From Baffinella frigidus (Eukaryota > Cryptophyceae > Cryptomonadales > Baffinellaceae): DNA of 11,550 bases. The DNA lies in the NCBI GenBank assembly GCA_026770585.1, contig MU646313.1, positions 160,756 through 172,305 of the forward strand, given 5' to 3'. The translations under genes and the position numbers were made by a program. Positions 7,504 to 11,458 of the stretch are shown here, in pieces. A model generated the notes under the pieces. That model was not told the DNA's origin. It saw only the letters and a program-made list of their open reading frames with translations, and ran no database searches. Every line of letters begins with the position of its first letter. The first letter of the stretch is position 1.

Positions 7504-10500
7504 TTGGTAATACCACCACTACCGCCATGTGTGCACCCCCGCCAAGGCTGCGTCTCAACAGTCGCTCACTTCAGTCGCTCGTTTCTGATGATCAGATGGG
7601 GCCTGTGGACGGGGTGGTATCAAGGCTGCGTCTCAACAGTCGCTCTCGTCTGGCAGGGAGCATCTGGTCCCGGGGGTGCGGCGGTGGATGGGGTCGTTGG
7701 ACGAGCTGGCGATGCTTTGTTGAGAGATAGAGAGCGAGAGACAGAGAGACAGAGAGACAGAGAGACAGAGAGACAGAGAGACAGAGAGACAGAGAGACAG
7801 AGACCGTTAGTGATACCACCGCCGCCGCCATGTGTGCACCACCACCGAGGCTGCGTCCTTCTAAGAGAGAGAAGTCACGCTGACCTCACCCGTATGTGGC
7901 AGGGAGCATCTGGTCCCGGGGGTGCGGAGGAGGATGGGGCCGTTGGAAGGGCTGGCGATGCAATTCTGGGCAATTTTCGACCCCGAGAGGGAACAGGTCC
8001 CTTTCCCTGCCTCTTCCAGGACAGACATGAACCCGCACACCCCAGAATCAAGAAAGTCTATCCCCGGGTCCTGCTGAGCCTCTTCCAGGCGAGTTGTCGC
8101 TGCGACAGCGTCAGGGTCGTGATCTAATGCGGGGGCGTGATCTAATGCGGAATCGGTTTTAATTTAAAACCGTTGGATTCAATGAATATTACTACACACA
8201 TGCTTGAATGTTCCTAGTAAAACCTGCTGTGCATAGTAAATTTCATTACCGTAAACTTGTAAATCAAAACCGTTTTCATATGAGATCCGCCCTTGCCCAC
8301 ACGAGGCTACCCATGCGAACAGATTCATAAGTCGATTATTGGATTATCGCCCAGGAAACACGCCAAAAGTCAGCAATTGATCACGTTTCCCCCGGGAAAA
8401 GCAGGGGGAAACGTGATCATTCCCCACAAATTCTAAAAATGTCCTTTTATTATGTTCGCATGGATAGCCTCGTGTGGGCACCTCCGCAACGGGCCGCGTC
8501 TGGTCGGAGTCCTGTGATTCCACCCCTGAACCCTAACCCCTGCACCCCAAAGCCTACACCCTATACAGGCGGCGTTCGTTCGGGCGATCGACAACGGGGG
8601 GTTTGGTAGGAGAGACATGTCTCTGGTGAGGGTTTGGGGTCAATCATATGATTGTGTGATTGATCCCGAAACCCCTCGTTCATTCGAGAGTTCAACACCG
8701 GGGGGGGCTTGGCAGGACACACACGACCCCGCACACCCCAGCAGCAGAAAGCCGATGATGCACCCCAAACCCTCAAGTCCTATGATGGACCCCAACCCCT
8801 TAACAGACTGCGTTCAATCGGGCGATCAACACCGTTGGCCTTGGCGAGTCAAACATGAACCCGCACACCCCGTTGGAATCCTGTAATTGACTCCTTACCC
8901 CTAACAGGGGAGTGGCATGACACACACGACCCCGCACACCCCTGCAGGAGAAAGCCGAGGATGGACCCCAAACCCTCAAGTCCTATGATTGACCCCAAAC
9001 CCTCAACAGGCAGCGTTTATTCGGGATATCAATAATGGGGGCCTTGACAGGACAAACCTGAAATCAACAAGAGGGAAATTGGCAGGACAAACCTGACATC
9101 AACAACGGGGGCCTTGGTAGGACAAACATGAGTCCTGTGATGGACTCCTAACCCCTAACAGGCAACGTTCATTCGGGAGACCAACAATGGGGGCCTTGGC
9201 AGGACAAACGCGTCTCATCTTCGCCGGAGTCCTATGATTGACCCCGAACCCTCAACAGCCCCCCATTGTTGATATCCTGAATCCCTATAATTGACTCCTA
9301 ACCCCTCAACAGACGGCGTTCATCCGGGAGATCAACGACGGGGGGCTGCCGCTCCTCAACATCCTCATGCTCGAATGCGCCCGCCCAGAGCTCTCCTGGT
9401 ATGCACCCGTGAACCCTACTGCACCACAAGCACTACACCCCAGGCCCAGTCCGTGTGTTTGAGTTTCTGTGTTGGCAAGGTTTTTCCGCCCAGATCTCTC
9501 CTGGTATGCTTCTTCTTCTACTGCATTACTCTCGATACAGGTCCTAAGTAGGCCCTTGCGCCTTGAGTTGGGTAATACAAACGTCTACGGTATGCAATCC
9601 CAAACCGTAAACCCTGCACCCCCAACCCTACACTCACTCCAGGCCCAGGCCGCGTTTTGGATTTCTGTTTAGGCAAAGCTCGTCCGTCGTCACCAATTCA
9701 CATCTCACCTCGCCTTCGCTCTTCACAGGGCGCTGCAGCTCCTCGCGCTGCTTTACACAGCGGTCCCCGCCAGGATCGCCCCGCCCGGCTGGGACCGCTG
9801 TGTCCACCAGTTTTTGACCAGTTTTGACCAGTGTGTGATAAGGCGGGGCGGCGCAGAGAAGTCGGCGGCGAAAACAACGCAACAAACGTTGGCAAACGTC
9901 GATGATTCTGTACCGGAGCCGTCGACGTGTACCGTGCTGTATTTATCTCGGCGGCCAACCTCTCTGCACACCTCTCTACCCACACAGCTGTACCATTTCA
10001 ACAAAGCAACGCCCTCACTCCTGCCAGGGCGCTGCAGCTCGTGATCACAAACTGGTCAAAACTGGTCAAAAACTGGTGGACACTTCTCTGCACACCGCTC
10101 GACCTTAACAACTCACCTCGCCCGCACTCTGCACAGGGCGCTGCAGCTGCTGATCACGCTCTTGGACACAGCGGTCCCAGCCGGGCGGGGCGGCGCCGGG
10201 GGGGGGATCGCGATCCAGTGCCGGCTTGGGAAGGACCGCACAGGTGTTGCATCAACCCTAAACCCGAAACCCGAAACCCGAAACCCGAAACCCGAAACCC
10301 GAAACCCGAAACCATCAACCCGAAACCCGAAACCCGAAACCCGAAACCCGAAACCCGAAACCTGAAACCCGAAACCCGAAACCCGAAACCCGAAACCCTC
10401 AACCATCAACCCTCAACCCTGCGGCAGGGTTGGTGCCGGCGCTGCTCCTCCTGGCTACGGGCGCCTCACACAAATCGATCAAACATAGACCCTACGGTAG

Positions 10501-10860
10501 GCAACCCGTAGAGACATGGGGGGTTCCTACGGATAAGGTACCGAAAAGTCGGCCCGATTTGGGCCGAAAATCCCTTCTTAGCCCGCTGTGTGGTTAGAGA
10601 CAATGTTAATTTGTCTAGACGGTTGGCGTCTAAACTCCAATCCCCAAACCCCAAACCCCAAACTCCAAACCCCAAATCCCCAACCCCAAATCCCGAGCCC
10701 TCAACCCCAAACCCCAAACCCTCAACCCCAAACCCTCAACCCTGCGGCAGGGTTGGTGTCGGCGCTGCTGCTCCTGGCAGCGGGTGCTACGCACGAGGAG
10801 GTGATTGCTGACTACGCTCGCTCCGACGGGATGGATGAGATCGCTCTGGGAGGGATCAAG
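2673..10860 (+). CDS. Split gene for a Y_phosphatase3 (MptpB-like) phosphatase; 9 exons, 3' end beyond window
   Basis: The model joins 2673-2799, 3164-3282, 4853-4950, 5521-5590, 6148-6200, 7903-7996, 9313-9398, 10137-10243 and 10751-10860, giving 288 codons with no stop. Intron phases run 1,0,2,0,2,0,2,1,0 and each donor phase matches the next acceptor. All introns are GT-AG, all acceptors are CAG, and eight of nine exons end in AG. Domain landmarks by residue: signal peptide about 7-30, NFRDLG 57-62, GRVFRTACL 73-81, VILDLRS 101-107, RYIVPLL 148-154, [10 protein letters not shown] near 194-203, P-loop C244-R250 within CRLGKDRTG, and [11 protein letters not shown] from 253. This order is typical of the family. 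Its members dephosphorylate phosphotyrosine and/or phosphoinositides through a Cys-phosphate intermediate, and Lys/Asp in the P-loop are common in its lipid-active members. The substrate here is unknown. The model is inferred by eye; no transcript was available. Confidence 0.85.
3096..3131. repeat. Near-perfect 36-bp palindrome in intron 1 / alternative exon 2
   Basis: The two halves are reverse complements with an AGATCGTCT-like centre and CGCGAGGA / TCCTCGCG outer arms. It sits just upstream of the preferred exon 2 acceptor and downstream of a pyrimidine-rich tract (3061-3090). In RNA it would fold into a strong hairpin, which could influence which acceptor is used. It may equally be ordinary GC-rich sequence. 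Confidence 0.55.
3164..3282 (+). CDS. Exon 2: NFRDLG / GRVFR module (5' edge uncertain)
   Basis: The exon ends in CCAG before GTTGCG at 3283, phase 0. It encodes [16 protein letters not shown] and then [10 protein letters not shown], the N-terminal signature of Y_phosphatase3 proteins (commonly NFRDLGG ... GRLFRSA). The 5' boundary is chosen at CAG|AA (3161-3163), which joins exon 1 in frame and closes a GAA codon. In-frame alternatives are acceptors before 2921 or 2942. Starting at 2921 would add 81 Ser/Arg-rich residues with no stop. The 3' boundary and frame are much more secure than the 5' boundary. Confidence 0.75.
3404..3564. mobile_element. MITE-like element, family D copy 1 (complete)
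   Basis: The ends form about 27-bp imperfect inverted repeats: CCACACAGCGGACTTCGAAG... on the left, and ...TCCCGCCGTAGCCCGGTGTG on the right. The interior has CCCCTAAGCGATAAGACC, a CCTACGGTAGGC core and CCTACGGATAAGG. No ORF. It sits in intron 2; other copies are at 4974-5083, 5162-5322 and 10488-10593. Confidence 0.85.
3616..3821. mobile_element. MITE-like element, family H
   Basis: Inverted ends of about 25-30 bp: CCCACCAGCAACCCGTTGCA on the left and TGCTACGGGTTGCTGGTGG on the right, both adjoining a CGGATCGGG/CCCGAT-like step. The 206-bp unit contains a CCTACCGTAGGG core and no ORF. Confidence 0.75.
3831..4039. mobile_element. MITE-like element, family A copy 2
   Basis: The ends match copy 1 (CCTTGGTCGGGTAGCGAGGG / CCTTGCTATCCGAGCAAGG). 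The interior is longer than in copy 1 because GGTACGAATTGCCCAA is repeated around a short TATATA stretch. Confidence 0.8.
4089..4195. mobile_element. Degenerate family B fragment with 39-bp tandem
   Basis: It starts like family B (GGTAACGTTCTGAAAACCGG, then GTTAGGCCTACGG). Instead of folding back, it repeats GTTAGGCCTACGGT..TTGCC twice (4111 and 4150), with TAGGGTAGGCCCTAGGG after each. Confidence 0.65.
4248..4302. repeat. Three tandem copies of an 15-18 bp unit
   Basis: The unit CCTGAGTCTAGATGTAC is repeated three times with small changes. It lies in intron 2 and no function is evident. Confidence 0.85.
4391..4496. repeat. CT microsatellite before exon 3 copy
   Basis: CT/CTCC tract ending in CTCTGCAG, an intron 3'-end layout. 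It is preceded by a family D-like terminal sequence (GTAGTCCACCGTGTGG, 4368-4383). Confidence 0.9.
4499..4539 (+). pseudogene. Exon 3 upstream copy (acceptor + 5' 41 nt)
   Basis: Preceded by CTCTGCAG like the real exon. It matches exon 3 from its first base through GAGGCGGCGG, GCAGACGCGG and GCAGAAGG, with a few substitutions, then diverges where exon 3 continues GAGCACCAAG. The DLRS codons are missing, so it cannot replace exon 3. Confidence 0.85.
4692..4850. repeat. CT microsatellite forming the exon 3 polypyrimidine tract
   Basis: About 160 bp of CT with CGCT, TATCT and CACA interruptions, ending CTCTCTGCAG at the exon 3 acceptor. The same intron end is duplicated at 4391-4498, showing that acceptor and tract were copied together. 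Confidence 0.95.
4853..4950 (+). CDS. Exon 3: VILDLRS module
   Basis: The acceptor is CTCTCTGCAG at the end of a long CT tract, and the donor is ACAG|GTTACG. Phase 0 in, 2 out. It encodes [16 protein letters not shown] followed by [17 protein letters not shown] 'V-I-D-L-R-S' strand soon after the GR-FR motif is diagnostic of the family. A truncated 5' copy lies at 4499-4539, and an identical copy of the last 44 nt plus a donor lies at 5084-5127. Confidence 0.9.
4907..5279. repeat. 177-bp tandem duplication of exon 3 3' end, donor and family D element
   Basis: Unit 1 (4907-5083) holds the last 44 nt of exon 3, its donor, about 23 nt of intron and a truncated family D element. Unit 2 (from 5084) repeats this order. 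The 44-nt exon part is identical in both, while the next 24 intron bases differ at about five positions. The donor changes from GTTACG to GTTTCG. Confidence 0.9.
5084..5127 (+). pseudogene. Exon 3 downstream copy (3' 44 nt + donor)
   Basis: Identical to 4907-4950, encoding [14 protein letters not shown]. It has a usable-looking donor (ACAG|GTTTCG) but no acceptor: the bases before it are the end of family D (GGTAACGGAAAG). The AAAG could act as a weak acceptor, but only by skipping the proper exon 3. Confidence 0.85.
5162..5322. mobile_element. MITE-like element, family D copy 3
   Basis: Full-length, from CCACGCAGCGGACTTCGAAG to TAGCCCGCTGTGTGG, diverged from copy 1 mainly in the third quarter. 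It lies in intron 3. A separate end-like sequence (CTCGTAGCCCACCGTGTG, 5445-5462) follows about 120 bp later. Confidence 0.85.
5521..5590 (+). CDS. Exon 4: short linker exon
   Basis: The exon lies between GCCGGCAG and AAG|GTACCA. Its first base completes the Arg codon opened by exon 3; then 23 codons follow, beginning [12 protein letters not shown] and ending in GVERAAK, phase 0. No family motif is visible. The call rests on both splice sites, the phase match and the position. An inverted-repeat element starts 7 bp inside the following intron. Confidence 0.7.
5598..5779. mobile_element. MITE-like element, family E copy 1
   Basis: Inverted ends of about 27 bp: CCGAGGCTGGAAGTGGGACT on the left and AGTCCCACTTCCAGCCTCGG on the right. 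The 182-bp unit starts 7 bp after the exon 4 splice donor. The interior has TTTTACAAGTGA and TGTGTAGTAATTTTCA. No clear target-site duplication. A truncated relative is at 6723-6832. Confidence 0.9.
5785..6140. repeat. Degenerate CGAAAC / CCCGAAA array before exon 5
   Basis: A 355-bp array of 7-11 bp units such as GAAACACGAAGC and CCCGAAA runs to within 10 bp of the exon 5 acceptor. It is related to the cleaner CCCGAAA array at 10256-10400. Frames through it (Thr-Arg-Asn-Pro type repeats) are artefacts. Confidence 0.9.
6148..6200 (+). CDS. Exon 5: RYIVPLL motif
   Basis: This 53-nt exon lies between ACGACAG and ACCAG|GTTGCG. It has 17 codons plus 2 nt, phase 0 in and 2 out. It encodes [17 protein letters not shown], matching the family's 'YHVPLL'-like strand after the DLRS motif. 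Its length is exactly what is needed to join exon 4 (phase 0) to exon 6 (needs phase 2). The upstream intron end is a purine-rich CGAAAC array, so the acceptor has no polypyrimidine tract. A 29-nt copy of the 3' half plus donor is at 6295-6323. Confidence 0.8.
6295..6323 (+). pseudogene. Exon 5 downstream copy (3' 29 nt + donor)
   Basis: Matches 6172-6200 at 28 of 29 positions. The single change (CCA to CCG, Pro) is silent in the exon frame. It retains ACCAG|GTTGCA but has no acceptor. The intron after each copy (GGTTCAGGGTTTA motifs) is only loosely similar, so the exon part is better conserved than its surroundings. Confidence 0.85.
6537..6663. repeat. Long hairpin, two 51-bp arms
   Basis: The left arm (6537-6588, CCTGGACCCTACACCCTCCA...) and right arm (6613-6663) are reverse complements with about three mismatches; the loop is about 24 bp. 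The arms are built from CCCTCCACC and telomere-like CCCTA units. In the intron 5 transcript this would form a very stable stem. Confidence 0.85.
6694..6903 (+). pseudogene. Exon 6 upstream copies 1 and 2, split by a family E remnant
   Basis: Copy 1 (6694-6722) follows GGCGCAG and reads [11 protein letters not shown]. Copy 2 (6834-6903) follows TTTAG and carries GTCCCCGGGGTGCGGCG through GGAAGGGCTGGCG. Between them (about 6723-6832) is a family E remnant, recognisable by TCGAGGCTAGAA, TTTTACAAGTGA and TGTGTAGTAATTTTCA. Confidence 0.7.
7002..7060 (+). pseudogene. Exon 6 upstream copy 3 (degenerate)
   Basis: Preceded by CTCTGGCAG as in the later copies. It aligns to exon 6 through TTCCTGGGGTAGGCGGGTGG and GGGGCTGGCGATG, with base changes that disrupt the protein. 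It is followed at once by the first GACAGA array. Confidence 0.7.
7322..7388 (+). pseudogene. Exon 6 upstream copy 4
   Basis: Follows TCTGGCAG and reads [19 protein letters not shown] in the exon frame, then meets TGA just before the GAGA tract. Acceptor and exon start are intact, so use of this site would give a premature stop. Confidence 0.85.
7657..7722 (+). pseudogene. Exon 6 upstream copy 5
   Basis: Nearly identical to copy 4 (GAGCATCTGGTCCCGGGGGT..., then GACGAGCTGGCGATGC), again ending in TGA and a GACAGA array. The close match of copies 4 and 5 points to recent tandem duplication. Confidence 0.85.
7903..7996 (+). CDS. Exon 6: helical insert of the phosphatase
   Basis: The acceptor is TGTGGCAG and the donor is AACAG|GTCCCT. 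One base completes Arg156; then 31 codons follow, beginning [16 protein letters not shown], passing [14 protein letters not shown] and ending in phase 0. The region corresponds to the less conserved helical segment between the central strand and the P-loop. It is the last and only complete member of a six-copy series; the five upstream copies break off after roughly the first 55-60 nt. Confidence 0.8.
8295..8479. mobile_element. MITE-like element, family F, with internal hairpin
   Basis: Inverted ends of about 27 bp: GCCCACACGAGGCTACCCAT on the left and GGATAGCCTCGTGTGGGC on the right, in intron 6. The centre (8379-8418) is a perfect-armed hairpin: GATCACGTTTCCCCC / GGGGGAAACGTGATC. Just upstream (about 8140-8288) is AT-rich sequence with weak GGTTTTAATTT / AAATCAAAACCG inverted ends, possibly another decayed element. 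Confidence 0.85.
8569..8608 (+). pseudogene. Exon 7 upstream copy 1
   Basis: After CTATACAG it reads [13 protein letters not shown], aligned to [13 protein letters not shown] of exon 7, then diverges into GTAGGAGAGAC. Confidence 0.85.
8807..8843 (+). pseudogene. Exon 7 upstream copy 2
   Basis: After CTTAACAG it reads [13 protein letters not shown], the most altered of the four copies (the GG pair is lost). Confidence 0.8.
9010..9045 (+). pseudogene. Exon 7 upstream copy 3
   Basis: After CTCAACAG it reads [13 protein letters not shown]. Its differences from exon 7 are nearly all at third codon positions. Shorter echoes (GAAATCAACAAG, GACATCAACAACGGGGG) follow within 60 bp. Confidence 0.85.
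9162..9200 (+). pseudogene. Exon 7 upstream copy 4
   Basis: After CCTAACAG it reads [13 protein letters not shown], then ..GGCAGGACAAAC as in the other copies. The real exon 7 follows about 150 bp later. Confidence 0.85.
9313..9398 (+). CDS. Exon 7: [10 protein letters not shown] helix
   Basis: The acceptor is CTCAACAG and the donor is CTCCTG|GTATGC. It has 28 codons plus 2 nt, phase 0 in and 2 out. It encodes [16 protein letters not shown] and then [12 protein letters not shown]; the split TG|G makes Trp with exon 8. It is the last and only full-length member of a five-copy series. The final codons and donor recur at 9486-9503. Confidence 0.85.
9486..9503 (+). pseudogene. Exon 7 downstream copy (3' end + donor)
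   Basis: CCGCCCAGATCTCTCCTG then GTATGC, against CCGCCCAGAGCTCTCCTG then GTATGC at the real exon end. One mismatch, with the donor preserved. Confidence 0.8.
9729..9839. pseudogene. Exon 8 upstream copy 1 fused to an inverted copy
   Basis: After CTTCACAG, bases 9729-9770 match the exon 8 start (GCGCTGCAGCT ... ACACAGCGGTCCC). From 9778 the sequence turns round: 9778-9805 is the reverse complement of exon 8 bases 10164-10191, and 9801-9839 is the reverse complement of 10043-10082. The result is a local hairpin (ACACAGCGGTCCC / GGGACCGCTGTGT) and a longer inverted repeat with the downstream intron. Confidence 0.85.
10028..10082 (+). pseudogene. Exon 8 upstream copy 2 with an ACTGGTCAAA insertion
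   Basis: After CTGCCAG it matches exon 8 (GGCGCTGCAGCTCGTGATCAC), then carries about three ACTGGTCAAA(A) units, then rejoins exon 8 sequence at GGACAC before diverging. Confidence 0.8.
10137..10243 (+). CDS. Exon 8: catalytic P-loop CRLGKDRTG
   Basis: The acceptor is TGCACAG and the donor is CACAG|GTGTTG. Phase 2 in, 1 out. It encodes [16 protein letters not shown], a Gly-rich loop (GRGGAGGG), and [13 protein letters not shown] with the signature CX5R (Cys codon 10219-10221, Arg codon 10237-10239). Cys is the nucleophile and Arg binds phosphate. Oddly, the residue before Cys is Gln rather than the usual His (CAG for CAC or CAT). The Gly-rich loop is encoded by a G-run and could be a length-variable site. 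Confidence 0.92.
10256..10420. repeat. (CCCGAAA)n array with CCCTCAA tail
   Basis: About twenty near-perfect 7-bp units, interrupted by CCATCAA, end in CCATCAACCCTCAACCCTGC before the exon 9 copy. This looks like a variant of the plant/algal telomere unit CCCTAAA. A shorter CCCCAAA/CCCAAAT version (10637-10742) leads into the real exon 9. Confidence 0.95.
10428..10471 (+). pseudogene. Exon 9 upstream copy (acceptor + 5' 44 nt)
   Basis: After CTGCGGCAG it matches exon 9: GGTTGGTGCCGGCGCTGCTC... reads [13 protein letters not shown], then departs. The preceding CCCTCAACCCTGCGGCAG is also shared with the real acceptor. Confidence 0.9.
10488..10593. mobile_element. Family D copy 4, 5' truncated
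   Basis: Begins at ACCCTACGGTAGGCAACCC and runs to the right end CCCGCTGTGTGG. The first third of the element is missing. It lies between the exon 9 copy and the second CCC-rich array. Confidence 0.85.
10637..10742. repeat. CCCCAAA / CCCAAAT array before exon 9
   Basis: Irregular C/A-rich heptamer array just upstream of the exon 9 acceptor. Only short pyrimidine runs are present near the splice site. Confidence 0.9.
10751..10860 (+). CDS. Exon 9: helix after the P-loop
   Basis: The acceptor is GCGGCAG and the donor is CAAG|GTATGC. Two bases complete the Gly of GKDRTG; then [20 protein letters not shown] and [16 protein letters not shown] follow, phase 0 out. The pattern 'GKDRTGL-x-ALLL-x3-G-x5-I-x-x-DY-x-x-S' is characteristic of Y_phosphatase3 proteins. 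No stop codon is reached, so at least one further exon must lie past the window. Confidence 0.92.
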
Positions 10861-11025
10861 GTATGCCTATGTCTCGGCGTTTCAGGATTGTCAAATTTAT
10901 GTCGCCGTCACCAGTTCCTGGGCGTTTGCGGTTTAGGGTTTAGGGTTTAGTTTCAGGAACGTTGAGTTTCTGTCACCGTCGGCAGTTCGATACACGGTGC
11001 TGTCTCTCTGGCACAAGTCCTACGG
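10861..11025. other. Start of intron 9 with TTTAGGG run
   Basis: Contains about three interstitial TTTAGGG units (10931-10950). The segment GAGTTTCTGTCACCG resembles intron 7 sequence GAGTTTCTGTGTTGG. No exon that continues the phosphatase is recognised. Confidence 0.5.
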
Positions 11026-11054
11026 GGTGGATGCGATCGCTGGGAGGGATCAAG
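11026..11054 (+). pseudogene. Exon 9 downstream copy (3' 29 nt + donor)
   Basis: GGTGGATGCGATCGCTGGGA... through GGATCAAG|GTTAAT matches the exon 9 end, with a 2-bp deletion relative to GATCGCTCTGGGAGG that shifts the frame. Confidence 0.8.
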
Positions 11055-11059
11055 GTTAA

Positions 11060-11217
11060 TAGGGTAACGGCCTGAAAATGGGGTAGTTAGGCCTACGGGA
11101 TTGCCTAGGACCTCCTACCGTAGGCCGGGGGATCCTAGGACCAAAAAGTCTCGGCCTACGGTAGGAGGTCCTAGGCAATGCCGTAGACCCAAGTACCCCA
11201 TTTTCAGACCGTTACCC
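11060..11217. mobile_element. Palindromic MITE-like element, family B copy 2
   Basis: Foldback of about 158 bp: TAGGGTAACGGCCTGAAAAT on the left and ATTTTCAGACCGTTACCC on the right. The centre GGATCCTAGGACCAAAAAGT is the reverse complement of the centre of copy 1. It begins 6 bp after the exon 9 downstream copy. Confidence 0.9.
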
Positions 11218-11458
11218 AATTAAGGTCCACTGGGCTTCGAAGGTTTCGCTGGGCCTGGATTCCAGGGGGGTACGTGACCAAATTGCACCAGAAAATCTCT
11301 AAAGTTAATTGCATCAAGGCAGGGTGACTTTTGGTGAAAGGTTCGTAGTCCACCGTGTGGATGCCTTTCTCGTGGCGGTGCAGGAGACATTGAAGACCAT
11401 ATGCGCATGGTTCATTTCCAACAACGTACTCGCCCTCCACGGTGATCAAACGATCAAA
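11218..11458 (-). other. Minus-strand open frame, possible gene fragment
   Basis: On the minus strand a frame is open across most of this stretch (GEYVVGNEPCAYGLQCLLHR, then EKGIHTVDYEPF). It has plausible composition but an unclear start and no recognised domain. Part of it (11343-11360, GTAGTCCACCGTGTGG) is a family D-like element end, which argues against a conserved gene. Confidence 0.2.

Larger units (their letters stand above)
6904..7902. repeat. Tandem array: spacer + exon 6 copy + GACAGA tract
   Basis: About four units, each ordered as: a spacer (CCATGTGTGCA.CCCCGCCGAGGCTG), a TCTGGCAG acceptor with an exon 6 5' copy, a GACAGA/GAGA microsatellite (about 7058-7248, 7388-7502, 7722-7804), and ACCGTTGGTAAT.CCACCAC. 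The last unit carries the complete exon 6 in place of a microsatellite. The 357-residue frame through the array is repeat translation, not a protein gene. Confidence 0.9.
8640..9312. repeat. Tandem array carrying the exon 7 copies
   Basis: Irregular units of about 110-240 bp with the order CCCGCACACCCC, AAGCCGA.GATG, CCCCAAACCCTCAA, TCCTATGATTGACCCC, CCCTCAACAG and then the exon 7 5' copy with CTTGGCAGGACAAAC. Most units reproduce a complete intron 3' end. Confidence 0.8.

Noticed and set aside
6834-7722. Exon 6 copies as separate tandem genes
   Set aside because: They lack the other exons and end in stops or microsatellites; only 7903-7996 is complete.
7054-8127. 357-residue open frame on the + strand
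   Set aside because: It is mostly Arg-Asp-Glu-Thr repeats translated from GACAGA tracts, plus exon 6 copies in the wrong frame. The only real coding part is exon 6, read in another frame.
10256-10400. CRISPR-like or true telomere array
   Set aside because: Units are only 7 bp with no unique spacers, and it is internal between exons 8 and 9, so it is an interstitial telomere-type repeat.
9927-10511. 194-residue frame with Asn-Pro-Lys-Pro-Glu-Thr repeats
   Set aside because: Translation of the CCCGAAA array; the real exon 8 is read in another frame.
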